Assembly (NCBI GenBank): GCA_029204225.1
Contig: CM055114.1
Coordinates: forward strand, 18,796,776 to 18,860,775
DNA length: 64,000 nt
Direction of reading: 5' to 3'
DNA from: Diphasiastrum complanatum
Lineage: Eukaryota; Streptophyta; Lycopodiopsida; Lycopodiales; Lycopodiaceae
Under the pieces are notes generated by a model. The model ran no database searches. It saw nothing but the letters and a program-made list of their open reading frames with translations, and was not told the DNA's origin. A program made the translations under genes and the position numbers. Shown one piece after another: positions 1-10,742 of the stretch; position 1 is the stretch's first letter; the number at the start of each line of letters is the position of its first letter.

Positions 1-1290
1 TCCAATCCACGAACAAATTCCCATTCTAATTCAGTCACCCCTTCTATTTGTTTTCGGATGCTTTTAGCATCGTATCAAAAACCCATTCACGAGAGCATTT
101 TGAAGGTATTGGCTCCAAAGGTTTGTCGTTCTCCAACGCCCTCCTTTTTCTTCGATTGATATTTCCTTCTTCATTTCAATGTTGCCTTAGGACCTTGCTC
201 CTCACTTGGTGTGCCCAGATGATGTTGCCAGACTGTATATGCTATATAGGTAGAAGCAGAGTAATGGAAGAGATCAAAATCCCAGAGGAAGACTCTCTTC
301 CTTCTTTGTTAGAATGGAAGGTTTTTTCTTATGCTTTTCTTGATGGTGTGTTTCATGAAGCTTAATGGGTCCTAATTTCTTTGTGAATAAAGTGTTAATA
401 TCTTCAAAGAATATTTAAATAAATGTATGGATTTATCTTCCATTTGATGTGAAACTGAAGAGATGTGAAAAGATTAATCTATTGTCAATCACTTTGTAGA
501 GTTTGGACACCATTGAACATATTTGAAATATCACTGCAACCCTACTTGACCAATGCTTGTGATGGAACAAAGAGCCTTGTCACCAATGAATTTTTATCAA
601 ACCACCATAGATATTTCATATCAACTAATGTTTAACCACCAAATCCGAGCACTGATCAACTTTGGTGGTCACTTTAGAAAAAATCAAGCTACAGTTTGAA
701 AAATAATAACTATGTGACTAGTCAAAATCTTGACATGACGGTGCAAAGCTATACCAAGTTCAATTTTTCTAGCTTACTTGGAGAAGTGCTCACGTCTGAA
801 CATAATCGCTTTGCCACCGATGAATTTTCAAAAACCATCATAGATTTTTCACAACTGATTTTTGCCATCGTACTTGAACACCCATCGAATCTGAGAAAAT
901 GTTTCATAATGCTTCCAAAAGAGATTACTGTCAAAAAATTTCATCAGCCAGCAAAATCAGGTTTGATAGCCATAGAGCAAAGATGTAGTAAAATCACATT
1001 GAATCATTGTAGACTTTGGACACTGGATTTATTGACACTAGATTGAAGGCCTTTGAGGGTTCGTTTACAAACTACAAAACAACAATATACTCTCTTCTAA
1101 GTCCCCCGAATGTCGTTGTCTCCTGAGTTCCGACTCCTCACTGATGTTAGTATTAACATCCTACTAGTAGATACTAGATTTATTGATGGATCTCAGATCT
1201 CACTCCCTCTCCTCTTCTCCCATCTTCTCTTCTTCTCCAATACACTTTGGAAAACATGTTATTTCTCTCCTTGGGATGAGGGTTGGAAAT
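1..1290. other. AT-rich non-genic DNA with a degenerate duplicated segment
   Basis: I see no convincing gene here; the open frames of 60-116 residues lack recognisable motifs and overlap on both strands. A segment around 569-625 recurs in diverged form around 811-858 (about 234 bp later). Both share a CACC(A/G)ATGAATTTT core followed by a stretch reading roughly CCATCATAGATTT. This looks like an old tandem duplication inside a repeat rather than coding sequence. Confidence 0.4.
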
Positions 1291-1489
1291 AGCAGTTTCA
1301 GCAGTTCAAACCCTCGGTGAGGTTTGAACTGTGATTTGAGCAAACATTGACACGCACATTAATTAGAAAACTTCTACTAACTTGCATAGAAGAAAAACTC
1401 GACTCAATCTAGTTTAGGACTTGGTACCAGCAGGAATAAATCAAGTTAGACTCACTCAAAAGATTTATAGTGTTGGAATGATCCTATCA

Positions 1490-4400
1490 TCTATGATTTT
1501 CAAACACCTCAAACCTGGTTCAACTTTTGATGTCTTCTTTTGAATATCATTTGAATATCATGGCAACATTCACTACCAAAGGCAATGTGCTTCTAGCCTG
1601 AATGTGGTTTGACTTTGGTGACTTGTGTATTCCGACATCACAACAAAAACTTACTGGTTTGTGCTAGAAGAACCTACTCAAGTTATGTTCACGATTCATG
1701 ACTTGTACTAGATTTGAGGTAGCAACTCGAACCAGGTTCGAGTTGTAATTAATGGATGCTAAAAAAAGCTTGGGCCAAGTGAAGAGAATCACACTAGCAC
1801 TTTTCAATCATCTAGGCTCTTTTTTTCACCATTGAATTTTGAGAGTTGTTGAAGTTGATCAAGCTAGATGCACATTGTCTTTGCTATTGAATATTGCCAA
1901 TAATGACTCTAATTTGTGTGAGCAGTAAAAACTTGTACATATGCATTTCAAAACACAAATCTTGTTGGGTTGGGCTAGGAGAAACTATCTAAGTTCACAT
2001 TCACAATCATGCATTGAACTAGTTTTGATTTAGCAACTCGAACCAGGTCCGAGTTAGCAACTCAAACTAGGAACCCAGGTTCGTGTTTTAATTAATGGAT
2101 GCTAAAAAGGCATATATCAATATTTACATCTTTTAGTACTGGAATTTAAAGCATTTGTTTGAAGCATCTATGTATTATAGAATTGACACTTATGGATGGT
2201 TACACTTCAACCTCTAAATCATGTATGTGATGGAAGAAAATGAATGCCACATAAACATGTCAAATTTCGAACCTGGTTCGAGTGAAGACTATTGTAGTTG
2301 ACATCACATTTTTTTCTAGTAATACCAACAAGTTTTAATTGACAACTCGAACCAAGTTCAAGTTAAAGATAGACTATTTTTGCCAATGATAGGAATCTCA
2401 AATAGTATTTAAAAGCAACAACACAAGTTCTACTAGGTCTCAGTTTGGGGGAAACTTATACATGGTTGATCACTCAAAACATCAATTATGTTGAGCCAGG
2501 AACTTGTGAATGACACATAAACACTTCAGAACTTGAACCTAGTTCGAGTTTGGAGTAACAATTTTTCTAGTAATGCTAGGGAGTTGTATTCATAGTTGTA
2601 GGTATTCTTAAACCATATCTTGATGATAATGTCCTTCTCCTAAGAGGGTAGTTTTTACACCGAAACCAGATACACATCCCTCCACAACTTGAATTAGGGA
2701 TTGAGTGGAATTACTCAATCATGGTATTCATACATTTTGCTTGATATAATAAATAGTTCCTACCTAATGTGAGGTTTTAATATAAATATTTATTGGACCT
2801 TAATGAATAGGATCTGCATGAATGGACTGAAACAAATTAAACAAAGTTAAGTTTTTGTAATCTTTTAGTCATGGTGGAGATGGTGGAAAGTGTAAATGCC
2901 ACATGAACGCTTCACAAGTCGAACCCTATTCGAGTTAGGACTATTTTCACTTGTTGTTACATTTGTTTCTAGAAATTCTAGCAAATTTAATTCACAACTC
3001 GACCCAGGTTCGAGTTAAAGGCACGCTATATTTGTCAATGATTGATGTCAAAATCTATACATAGGACTTAAGAGCAGCTACAGTAGTTGTACTAAATTTG
3101 AGTTGGGAAACAATTATGGATGGTATTATCACTCCAAGCACCAATCATGTTTCAGCCAAGAACTTGTGTGTGCCACATTAGTACTTTATAACTCGAACCT
3201 GGTTCGAGTTCGAAGTGATGTTTTTTTTGGTAATGCTTTGTCACATTGTTCTCATGGCTTCAGTAGTCTTAAACCGATTACAATGTAAGAGGTGTAGTTT
3301 TTTACATTGAAACTTGTTCAAGATACATGTTTTTGACATACATCCAATTCTAACATGAAGTAGGAATTGATTTAAAGTACTCATTCATGGCAATTATACA
3401 TTCTGTTTGATATATTGAGAAGTTACCTACCTAATGTGAGATTTCAATGAAAAAATTTATGGACCTTAATGAATAAAATCACACATAGACTAAAATAAAT
3501 AAATAAAATGTTCATTTTACATAATCTTTTAGTCATGTTTGTGATAGAAAGATATCTGAAAGCCACATGAGAACTCACATCTCAAGCCTATTTCGAATTA
3601 GGAGGAATCATATTTTCTTGTTCATATCCAGACCAGGAATCTAGATGGCTGAACTAGTTAAGCACCTCAAAATATGGGATATAGTACATTCATTTCCTTC
3701 CAATAACATCCCTAGTTGTTGTTACACTTTTTTTAGTAATACTAGTGTATGTTTTGATTCACAACTCGAACCAGGTTTGAATTAAAGGCACACTATTGTA
3801 TCCAATGTTTAATATAATAAATCCACAAATAGTACTTAAAGTTAGCAGCACAAGTTCAACTAGGATTGAGTTGCAAGACACTATTCTGATCACTCCAAAC
3901 ACCAGTTACGTTTGAGCCAAGAACTTCTGGACGTCACGTAGATACTTCAAACTCGATCCTGGTTCGAGTTAGAATTATCATGTTCAAGCCAAGAACTTCT
4001 GGATGTCATGTAGGTACTGTAAACTCAAACCTGGTTCGAGTTAGAAGGATCATGTATGCTAAGAACATGGATTCACATCTTGAAAGAGTCTTAAACCATG
4101 TCTTATTTTACATTGAAATAGAATCAAGATATGTAGTTTTGTCATACATTCATTCAAACATGATTTGAACTTCAACTAGGAATTGAATGTAATTACATAT
4201 TCATGGATATTGTACATTTTTCTTTTATATACTGAAGACTTGATTACCAAATGTGCGGTTTTAATATAACTCCTTATGGGACTTTAAAGAATAAGATCTC
4301 ACTCATTCATGGTGGGGGTGATAGAAAAAGAAATATTGTGAGATTTCAATATTATTTTTTATGGAACTTAAAGAATAAAATCCACACACAAACTAACATC

Positions 4401-4525
4401 AATAAGAAAATGTTCAATTTACATAATCTTTAGTCATGTTTGTGATAGAAAGAACTATGAATGCCACATGAACACTCAAACTCAAGCCTATTTCGAGTTA
4501 GGAGGAATCAAATACTAATCTAAAA
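1490..4525. repeat. Long-period tandem repeat carrying CTCGAACCWGGTTCGAG palindromes
   Basis: The tract is built from diverged units of roughly 650-800 bp. Shared anchors recur near 2343, 2997 and 3763 (CAACTCGAACCA), and near 2692, 3361 and 4178 (TAGGRATTGA followed by the 'ACCTAATGTGAGGTTTTAAT' stretch). Each unit holds about two copies of a near-perfect palindrome with core CTCGAACC-W-GGTTCGAG, for example 1724-1744, 2034-2055, 2266-2284, 3190-3210, 3950-3973 and 4022-4044. One more unit lies at 15.06-15.65 kb in the same orientation. No open frame explains the conservation of the palindrome against the diverged background. Confidence 0.7.
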
Positions 4526-4750
4526 TATACAAATAGACTAATCTATAATATACATTATGTTTTCTAATCTTTTAATATATATTGAAACTAAAAGTCTTAA
4601 GTGTTTATTCCCAAGTTATGTTCTTGTTATTATACAAATTTTAAGTTATAAAAAGCATACATTTGAAACAAATCAAATGATCAATGTCAAAGAATATGTG
4701 TTATACAAGTTTCCTATATATTTCTTCTTTTGACAGTTTATTGATTCACT

Positions 4751-4912
4751 GACATGACCAACTCCCTTGAAATGACCTAACCTACATTAGGATGGGTTTC
4801 CCACGTGGCATCATGGCCTCACATGTGTGGGACCCACTTGTGTACACAATTTACACTATTCTACATGGTTTTTGATCAAGCTAGATTTGCCAATTTTTGG
4901 CAATTCTTCACA
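4751..4912 (-). repeat. Copia 3' LTR, truncated
   Basis: This matches the last part of the 8070-8692 LTR, in plus orientation from GACATGACCAACTC to GGCAATTCTTCACA. About 160 of roughly 620 bp remain. The left side breaks into the unrelated repeat tract, so the outer part of the LTR has been lost. Confidence 0.85.
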
Positions 4913-4971
4913 GTCCTCCTCAAATTTAGCTTGATCTATTTACAACTCTCTTGATAGATCAATGAAAGCTT

Positions 4972-5839
4972 TTAGAAATGTCTAAAAAATCCAGCTACAA
5001 AGAAGGAACTTTTGAGACTCGAATAGAGAATGATGTCCATGAAGGATCTTTCACCACCTCTTAGAGGATCCCTTACAAGATGTTCCATAAATGTGTCTAT
5101 ATACATGTAGCACACTTCAAAACTAAACATCATGCCAAGCCATGGATTCCAAGGCATTTTGTGCACTTGAAGATACATCAATTAAAATATTAAGTGCATA
5201 AATAATGTTGCCAAAGACAACTTGCCTTGCTTGATCCATATGATTGAGCCTTGATGGCTCCATCTTGATACTCAAGATTCTTCTTGGAGTCCTCGGGTCT
5301 TGAGCTTGATCCTCCACTTGACTTGACTCCAAAACATCAATGAATTGAATAAGGTGTTGATCCAAAGGTGCTTCTTCAAGTTTACAAATCTTCCACTCTT
5401 GAAAGATCACATTTCCACCATTGACAAATTCTTTGGTCGAAAACAAGTAGATTCTACAATCTCTACTTGAAGAGCAAAACACTACCATTATTCCTATCCT
5501 TGAAATAGGATAATCTTTGGTCCTTACATTGGAATGATCATGCACAAAGCATGTAGACACAAAGATTTCCAAAGCAAATGATGTTTCATCTTTTATGACT
5601 CTTTTCAAACTATTACAAAAATAGTTATCCAATGAAATCGCTTTATCAACAACAAATGTAGATTTCAAAGCATCCCATTTCATTGTCTTGTCATACAAAG
5701 TAATAAACACCATGAATCTTAAAGGTAAGAAACAAGTCACCTCATGTCTACTACTACTTTCCAAAAAGTATTCAAAGATAGTAGACGCTCCAATGCTCAC
5801 CACCCTTGCAAGATGCACACTTGAATGGACAATTTGCAT
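4972..5839 (-). pseudogene. Copia pol remnant (integrase-RT linker and RT fragment)
   Basis: Minus-strand frames at 5123-5839 and 4972-5181 carry pieces of Copia pol. The first includes CRIYLFSTKEFVNGGNVIF, which resembles the integrase C-terminal end (CRIYNPKTKK...RDVIFDE type), followed by an acidic linker and a stretch resembling the start of the RT domain. The second has VRDPLRGGERSFMDI, matching VKDPNKGDERSFEDI in the intact RT at 26.7-27.9 kb. The integrase catalytic core, the YVDD box and RNase H are absent. This is a collapsed pol with large deletions and frame changes; it encodes no working enzyme. Confidence 0.75.
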
Positions 5840-5848
5840 GCAATTTGA

Positions 5849-7288
5849 TCACTTGGCCATTGTCATTGAGGACTGCCTTGGAACTCTCATGCTTTGAGGC
5901 TGATCCTCAAGATCTTCCTCCTTTTGATGCTCCTCCTCAATGCAAGCAAGATCACACTTTGCCAAGATCTCCTCCTTTGCCAAGCTCATTCTTTCAAAAG
6001 CAACACTAGCTTCCAACTTAAACAATCTTCCATGTTTAAATCCCTTTGCAATGCAAACATCATTCTTCAAGATGAAGCAAACACCATGCTTAAAGTGGAC
6101 ATCCAAACCACTTTCTAAGAGTAGACCAACACTAAGCATATTCTTGGTGATTGATGGTACATAAAGGACATTTTCTAGATCCATGCATTTTGAGGATTCT
6201 AGATACAAAGAGATGGTGCCAACACCATCTATCCTACACTCTTCATCATTTGCAGTAAAGACAAACTTCTTAGCATCATTGAAAGAGTGTAAGATTGAGA
6301 AAAAGTCCTTTTCACAAGACATGTGGGAGCTAGCTCCACTGTCGATCCACCAATTGTTTCTTGAATTGCCATTGCTTGTTGGTGAGGATGTAGATGCCAT
6401 CAATAATACATCTACTTCATCTTCCTCCTCCTCCTTTGCACGGTTTCCTTGTTTGTCCTCCTCCACTTGTGCTCTTAGCCTCTTGTAGCATTCAGATGCA
6501 TAATGCCCCTTCCTTCCACAAAAGAAGCATTTTTGCTTTGACTTGTCCTTTGAGCTTGATGCATCATCCTCTTCTTTGGCCTCCTTTGGATGCTTCTTCT
6601 TTCCATTGGTCTTATTTTTGCCCTTGAATGAGAAATTGGCTTTCTCATCACCATCCTGCAATGACAAGGAACTCATCCTAGATTTTGCATGGAGCATCCT
6701 ACACTCTTCAGCCACTAATACACTGTGAAGTTTTTCTATAGTTGGCAAAGTGTCTTGGATGGAAAAACTTTGGACCAAATTTGCAAAGTCATCTCCTAGA
6801 CCATTAAGGACAATCTGTACAAGCTCTCCATCATGAATTTTCTCTCCAATGGAAGCCAACTCCCTATTTAGAGACTTGATTCTGAGTACATAATCCTGTG
6901 CACTCTCCTCACTTCTCCTCATGCTTTGCAAAATTTGATTTCTAGGCATAAGAACTCTAGAAGTGTTGATAGACTCATAGATTGATTTTAAGAACTCCCA
7001 AGCCTCTTTAGCATTAGTACAAGCTGATACTTCTCTCAACAAATCATTGCTCACATTCATCTTCACACAATGAAGTGCAAGCCTAGATCTCTTCTTGTAT
7101 CTAGCTAACTCCTGTGCACCTAGAGATTCATCTTCATCTTCAATCAAGAACTCATAAAGGTCTTGGAGCACCAAGAGTGACTCCATTCTAACCTTCCAAA
7201 TAGCATAATTTGTAGAATTCAACCTCTCACTAGCTTCTAGAAGGTATGCTCCAGTAGATCCCATCTTACTAGTGACTTCTACAAACAA
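5849..7288 (-). CDS. gag: Copia gag-protease polyprotein
   Basis: A 479-residue open frame. Residues about 15-200 form the Copia gag helical region (UBN2/retrotran_gag_2 type, with NYAIWKVRMESLL near the start). A CCHC zinc knuckle, C254-X2-C257-X4-H262-X4-C267, should bind RNA. A pepsin-like protease follows with the DSGASSH active-site motif (Asp about 316). The basic/acidic stretch between gag and the knuckle is typical. The start may be Met9 (7264), giving MGSTGAYLLEASE, which fits gag N-termini better than the first Met. The frame ends where integrase should begin. Product role: capsid formation and polyprotein processing in the cytoplasm. It has no internal stop, so it could still be made if transcribed. 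Confidence 0.88.
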   Translation of the reverse strand: MFVEVTSKMGSTGAYLLEASERLNSTNYAIWKVRMESLLVLQDLYEFLIEDEDESLGAQELARYKKRSRLALHCVKMNVSNDLLREVSACTNAKEAWEFLKSIYESINTSRVLMPRNQILQSMRRSEESAQDYVLRIKSLNRELASIGEKIHDGELVQIVLNGLGDDFANLVQSFSIQDTLPTIEKLHSVLVAEECRMLHAKSRMSSLSLQDGDEKANFSFKGKNKTNGKKKHPKEAKEEDDASSSKDKSKQKCFFCGRKGHYASECYKRLRAQVEEDKQGNRAKEEEEDEVDVLLMASTSSPTSNGNSRNNWWIDSGASSHMSCEKDFFSILHSFNDAKKFVFTANDEECRIDGVGTISLYLESSKCMDLENVLYVPSITKNMLSVGLLLESGLDVHFKHGVCFILKNDVCIAKGFKHGRLFKLEASVAFERMSLAKEEILAKCDLACIEEEHQKEEDLEDQPQSMRVPRQSSMTMAK

Positions 7289-7295
7289 GAAATAG

Positions 7296-7631
7296 ATTTG
7301 ATTGACTTGAAACTCACAAAGGTCTCACACTTGCAGTGTTTCACTCAAATTTGATTTCTAATCCAACAAATGGACTTATAATCACAGTTCTATCACTCCC
7401 TCACAAAGCTGGAATGAAGATAAGATGAAGTGAAAACTACTTTCAAACAAATCTTGCCAAGAAATGGATTTGATTGTCTCTAGAAACTCACTAAGGTCTC
7501 TCTCTTGTAGTTTTTCACTCAAATTAGATTTCTAATCCAACAAATGGACTTATAATCTCAGTTCTAGCATTCCCTCACAAAGTTGGAATGAAGATAAGAT
7601 GATGTGAAATCTACTTATAATCAAATCTTGC
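7296..7631 (-). repeat. 174-bp tandem duplication in the Copia 5' leader
   Basis: Two adjacent copies (about 7296-7457 and 7468-7631) share the sequence around 'tctaatccaacaaatggac' and 'cctcacaaagytggaatga', offset by 174 bp. They lie between the primer site and gag, where retroelements keep packaging and translation-control sequences. The rest of the leader to 8057 is non-coding. Confidence 0.75.
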
Positions 7632-8057
7632 CAAATTTGGCTATTTTTGGACAAAAAAATGACTTAATCTCTTTCTTCCTTCTTGGTGTACTTTCAAGAC
7701 CTGTTTTTAACCTTAATAGGACTTGAACTCAGCCTAGATTAATTAGATTCCATGAAACAAATTCAAATCTAATCAATGGCAAATGATCTTGGTAGATTAT
7801 CCTAGGATCTCCACCAAAAATTACACCAAGAGCTCACAAATTGAATTTTTTTGAATCAAATGAATACCATGCATTAAATGTAGGTTCAGAGGTGCCCACA
7901 CATGTGGACAGTACGGATTTGGACCCCTACCAAGTTTGGGATCAAATCTCCTCACCAAAATTAAGATTATAGCTTGCCCTCTCAATACTACTTTTTAGCA
8001 CCAAAACTTGCTAAAAATGGATTTGCATTAGATCAATGGCTTATGCTCTTATACTTG

Positions 8058-8069
8058 GCTCTGATACCA
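8058..8069 (-). other. Primer binding site for initiator Met-tRNA
   Basis: The minus strand reads TGGTATCAGAGC directly next to the 5' LTR end, with no spacer. This is complementary to the 3' end of plant initiator Met-tRNA, the usual primer of Copia elements. Confidence 0.92.
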
Positions 8070-8692
8070 TGTGAAAGTACTGTACTTTAGGACCATAAGT
8101 GGATCTACAAAATATCCACATGAGTGATTGGATGCTTGCTTAACAATCTATCAAAAAACTAGACACAAAAAAGTTGATCTAGATTGGTAGTTTGACAAAC
8201 AACAAGGATTAACAATCAAAAGCATTGATCAACATTGAAATCCGAGCCCACACGTGTGTACTACAGGCTGTATTACGGCCTTCAACCTGAGAAACAAGTA
8301 GAAATTGATTTGGTTTCATTTGGATCACAAAAACTCAATGTACATAGTGAACTAGCTTCTTGAAGTTAGGTGTATTTCCAGCATGTAATAAGGAAGTTAA
8401 CTTACCCTTCTTGCCCTAAAATGAAACCCTAGCCTAGATCCTAGAGTTATGCTTGGTAGGTAGCTAGTTGGTCAAATTTTCACCTTAAACTTAGGTGTAG
8501 GTCCTATAAAGTAGGGATGACCACCAAATAGACATGACCAACTCTCTTGACTTGACCTAACCTACATTAGGATGGGTTTTCCACGTGGCATCATGGCCCC
8601 ACATGTGTGGGACCCACTTGTGTACACAATTTACACTATTCTACATGGTTTTTGATCAAGCTAGATTTGCCAATTTTTGGCAATTCTTCACA
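8070..8692 (-). repeat. Copia 5' LTR (complete)
   Basis: A 623-bp LTR with short inverted ends TGTGAA...TTCACA. It contains the G-box-like palindrome CACACGTGTG at 8249-8258 and a CACGTGGC site further in, both plausible binding sites for bZIP/bHLH factors. The related LTRs at 22868-23552 and 23719-24414 align over their whole length with a few indels. Confidence 0.9.
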
Positions 8693-9079
8693 CGAGCAAG
8701 TCAATGAAGATTTCCAAATACAAGAGGACTTGCATGAGGAAAATAATGATGAACATAATCTTGGTAATTAAGATTTTAATTATGCATAGTTTCAACTTTT
8801 GTTGATGTCTATTTGTAAAAGATGTACTTTCATTTGAATCAAACTTGAAGTAAATAAGTTTCATGACATAAATTATATTTGATCTTGTTGTACTTTTTTT
8901 TGTATGTCGGAGATGCTACTTGAATTTATTTTGAGTTGTCTAGACTAGTTTGAAAATATTTTGAGTTGTTTTCCAATAAAGATTTTGAATTGTACTTGTT
9001 AGTTTGGTATGTGTTAAATTTAAAATAAAAGTTGTAAATTTTATATTGGGTTGAAAATTGTTTTTATATTTATATTCTC

Positions 9080-9652
9080 ATGTGTTGTTTGGTAGCCTGT
9101 TCTCAATTGCGACTTTCAAAAATGGATGCACTTGAATTTGAGACTATAAATTCATGCAAAGTGCAAGACTTACAATACGATGCAATATTAGAAACAAATA
9201 TGGATGTGCATGCTATTGACCAAGATATGTTGGTAAATAATGCTGAGGAGTATTTTCAAACATTGCAATGTGCTACAAGCACAAATGAGGAGATTGGTTT
9301 TTCACTTGTCAAGCGTGGTGACATTGATTTCTTTGAATCACTTTCAGTGGATTGTTCTATTGTTAATTCTTCTTCTGCCGTGGATATTGGAAGAAAAGGT
9401 CCATTGAAATGTCCAAGTAATTCAAACATTCAATGTGATTATGCTCTTCATTATTTGGATGAAAAGATCAGAATTGTTTTGAATACTAGTTTTGGTAAAG
9501 CTAGGATTGGATCTCTTTATACATTCAAATCTACTCATGGAAACATATTGCATCGACCATATGCATGCTCCAAAACTAATGTAGAGCTTCAACAAATTTT
9601 GGATGAAATGAATTTTGCAACTATCAATGAATTTGGAACATTTATAGAATAA
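9080..9652 (+). CDS. Unrecognised 190-residue protein
   Basis: I do not recognise this ORF. The start is more likely the Met at 9122 (MDALEFETINSC). The N-terminal half is acidic and the C-terminal half contains GKARIGSLYTFKSTHGN. No signal peptide or membrane segment is evident. It lies just upstream of the HAD-phosphatase remnant and may be an N-terminal exon of the same captured or duplicated gene, or a transposon ORF. It could also be a chance frame, although 190 residues in such AT-rich DNA is long. Confidence 0.4.
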   Translation: MCCLVACSQLRLSKMDALEFETINSCKVQDLQYDAILETNMDVHAIDQDMLVNNAEEYFQTLQCATSTNEEIGFSLVKRGDIDFFESLSVDCSIVNSSSAVDIGRKGPLKCPSNSNIQCDYALHYLDEKIRIVLNTSFGKARIGSLYTFKSTHGNILHRPYACSKTNVELQQILDEMNFATINEFGTFIE

Positions 9653-9701
9653 AATTTTGGTATTCAGTCTATTATGAAGTTCTTTGGAGTGACAATTTAT
9701 C

Positions 9702-10450
9702 TTGTTGCCAAGTTTTATCAAAAAGATGATTATAAATGTATCTAGTTATAAAATCAAATTAAAGTTCAATGAATGGCACATTTGTTTTTTTAATTTGCAA
9801 TGTGATTGTATTGCAAGATTGGGACTATCAATGTGTCATCGGCCTATGAAATATATAATACTTAACTTGAATGGACTTCTTGTGAAGAAATGGCAAGGAA
9901 AACCAAATAGTGAATGTGCATACTTCATGCTTGGATATAGCACGATTCAATTGCATAGAGGAGCAACATTGTTTTTCGATAATTTGTTCCACATTTTGAA
10001 GTCGGAATTTGGAGCTCGATGACAATGCAAATCATCCAAGAATGTGTTACATTTTTTAATGTAATTGGAAAACGACGTTATAACTTTTATATTGTTTGGG
10101 ATCAAACAAAATGCTTTAGTGAGACAAAGTATAGAATGCTTGGAAACCGACAAGTTCGAGCCTTTTTCAAGCCATTGAACTACCTTTGGAACAGATGCTA
10201 CAAAATGCTTCCAATCAATACTTTGTTGATTAATGATGCTCCATACAAAGCTTGTATGAATCCACCTGGTAATGGGATTTTTCTTCATCCCTTTAACAAT
10301 TGTTTTGAAGTTGATTTTCTGAACACAATTCTTTGGCCATATTTGCTTCGTGTTAGAGATGCTCCAAGCATACCGTATTATATCGAAAACAATCGATTGG
10401 GACAAGAGCCATTGAAAGATTCTTGCGAATATAAACATATGATTAATTGA
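9702..10450 (+). pseudogene. HAD/FCP1-like (NLI-interacting factor) phosphatase copy, frameshifted
   Basis: Two plus-strand frames (9702-10022 and 10019-10450) join by one frame change near 10019 and together match the plant NIF/FCP1-like HAD phosphatase family. Motif I appears as YIILNLNGLLVKKW (family: VLDLNGLL). Further on come NFYIVWDQTKC (family: LLFVWDQSHC), LLINDAPYKACMNPP (family: LLxDDSPYKAxLNPP) and a final YIENNRLGQEPL (family: YVEQNPFGQRPI). The second acidic residue pair reads ND instead of DD, and the first Asp of motif I is Asn. Members of this family dephosphorylate protein Ser/Thr, often the RNA polymerase II CTD. This copy looks catalytically dead. It has no obvious introns and sits among transposon sequences, which suggests retro-copying or capture. 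Confidence 0.75.
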
Positions 10451-10462
10451 GAGGGTTAGTAT

Positions 10463-10476
10463 AACTCTCATGAATG
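10463..10476. repeat. Left target site duplication of the SINE
   Basis: AACTCTCATGAATG, repeated without mismatch at 10562-10575 on the other side of the SINE. Confidence 0.85.
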
Positions 10477-10561
10477 CTTCTTGGTTTTCAAGGGAGGCTC
10501 GAACTTGGGACCAAAGAAACTTTGGATGCCAAGTTAACCAACTAGGCCAACCCCTTTGGGC
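10477..10561 (-). mobile_element. Short tRNA-derived SINE
   Basis: On the minus strand this 85-bp unit starts GCCCAAAGGGGTTGGCCTAG and carries an RNA polymerase III box A-like stretch (TGGCCTAGTTGG) and a box B-like stretch (AGTTCGAGCCT). Between them CCAAAG-TTT-CTTTGG forms an anticodon-arm-like hairpin. Perfect 14-bp direct repeats flank it, which is direct evidence of retrotransposition. Two more copies lie in tandem at 58.6-58.8 kb with better preserved boxes (TGGCTCAACTGG and GGTTCGAACC). There is almost no tRNA-unrelated body, so it is barely larger than a tRNA. The element sense 3' end is CCAAGAAG. Confidence 0.82.
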
Positions 10562-10575
10562 AACTCTCATGAATG
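10562..10575. repeat. Right target site duplication of the SINE
   Basis: AACTCTCATGAATG, identical to 10463-10476. Confidence 0.85.
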
Positions 10576-10742
10576 GTGCAGTATCACAAACAGAGGACCA
10601 AGAAGATTTCAAATTTAGTGTCTAGTCAAAAAATGATATATGGTGGTTGGCAGTGTTTTAGGTAACTAGCCTCATTATTACATTACATTCATTGAATAGT
10701 ATTAATTCTTTGTTAACTAAGTCTGATTAATTATTTGGATAG

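Larger units (their letters stand above)
4751..8692 (-). mobile_element. Ty1/Copia LTR retrotransposon, internally deleted
   Basis: A minus-strand element with the order 5' LTR (right), Met-tRNA primer site, gag, protease, collapsed pol, polypurine tract and truncated 3' LTR (left). The LTRs begin TGTGAAGAATTGCC and end CAGTACTTTCACA in element sense. Gag and protease are one long open frame, while integrase is missing and reverse transcriptase survives only as short remnants. The polypurine tract (TTGAGGAGGAC in element sense) lies at 4913-4925, directly next to the 3' LTR. Related LTRs occur at 22.87-23.55 and 23.72-24.41 kb, so this is a multi-copy family. The element cannot be autonomous. 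Confidence 0.9.

Noticed and set aside
48-365. 105-residue ORF at the window start
   Set aside because: No motif, uneven composition and an opposite pattern to that of coding exons elsewhere; probably chance.
1724-4505. CRISPR-like array
   Set aside because: The repeated dyads have irregular spacing of hundreds of bases within a larger homologous unit; this is a plant-type nuclear repeat.
6183-6728. Plus-strand ORFs opposite gag
   Set aside because: They are mirror frames of the minus-strand gag-protease gene.
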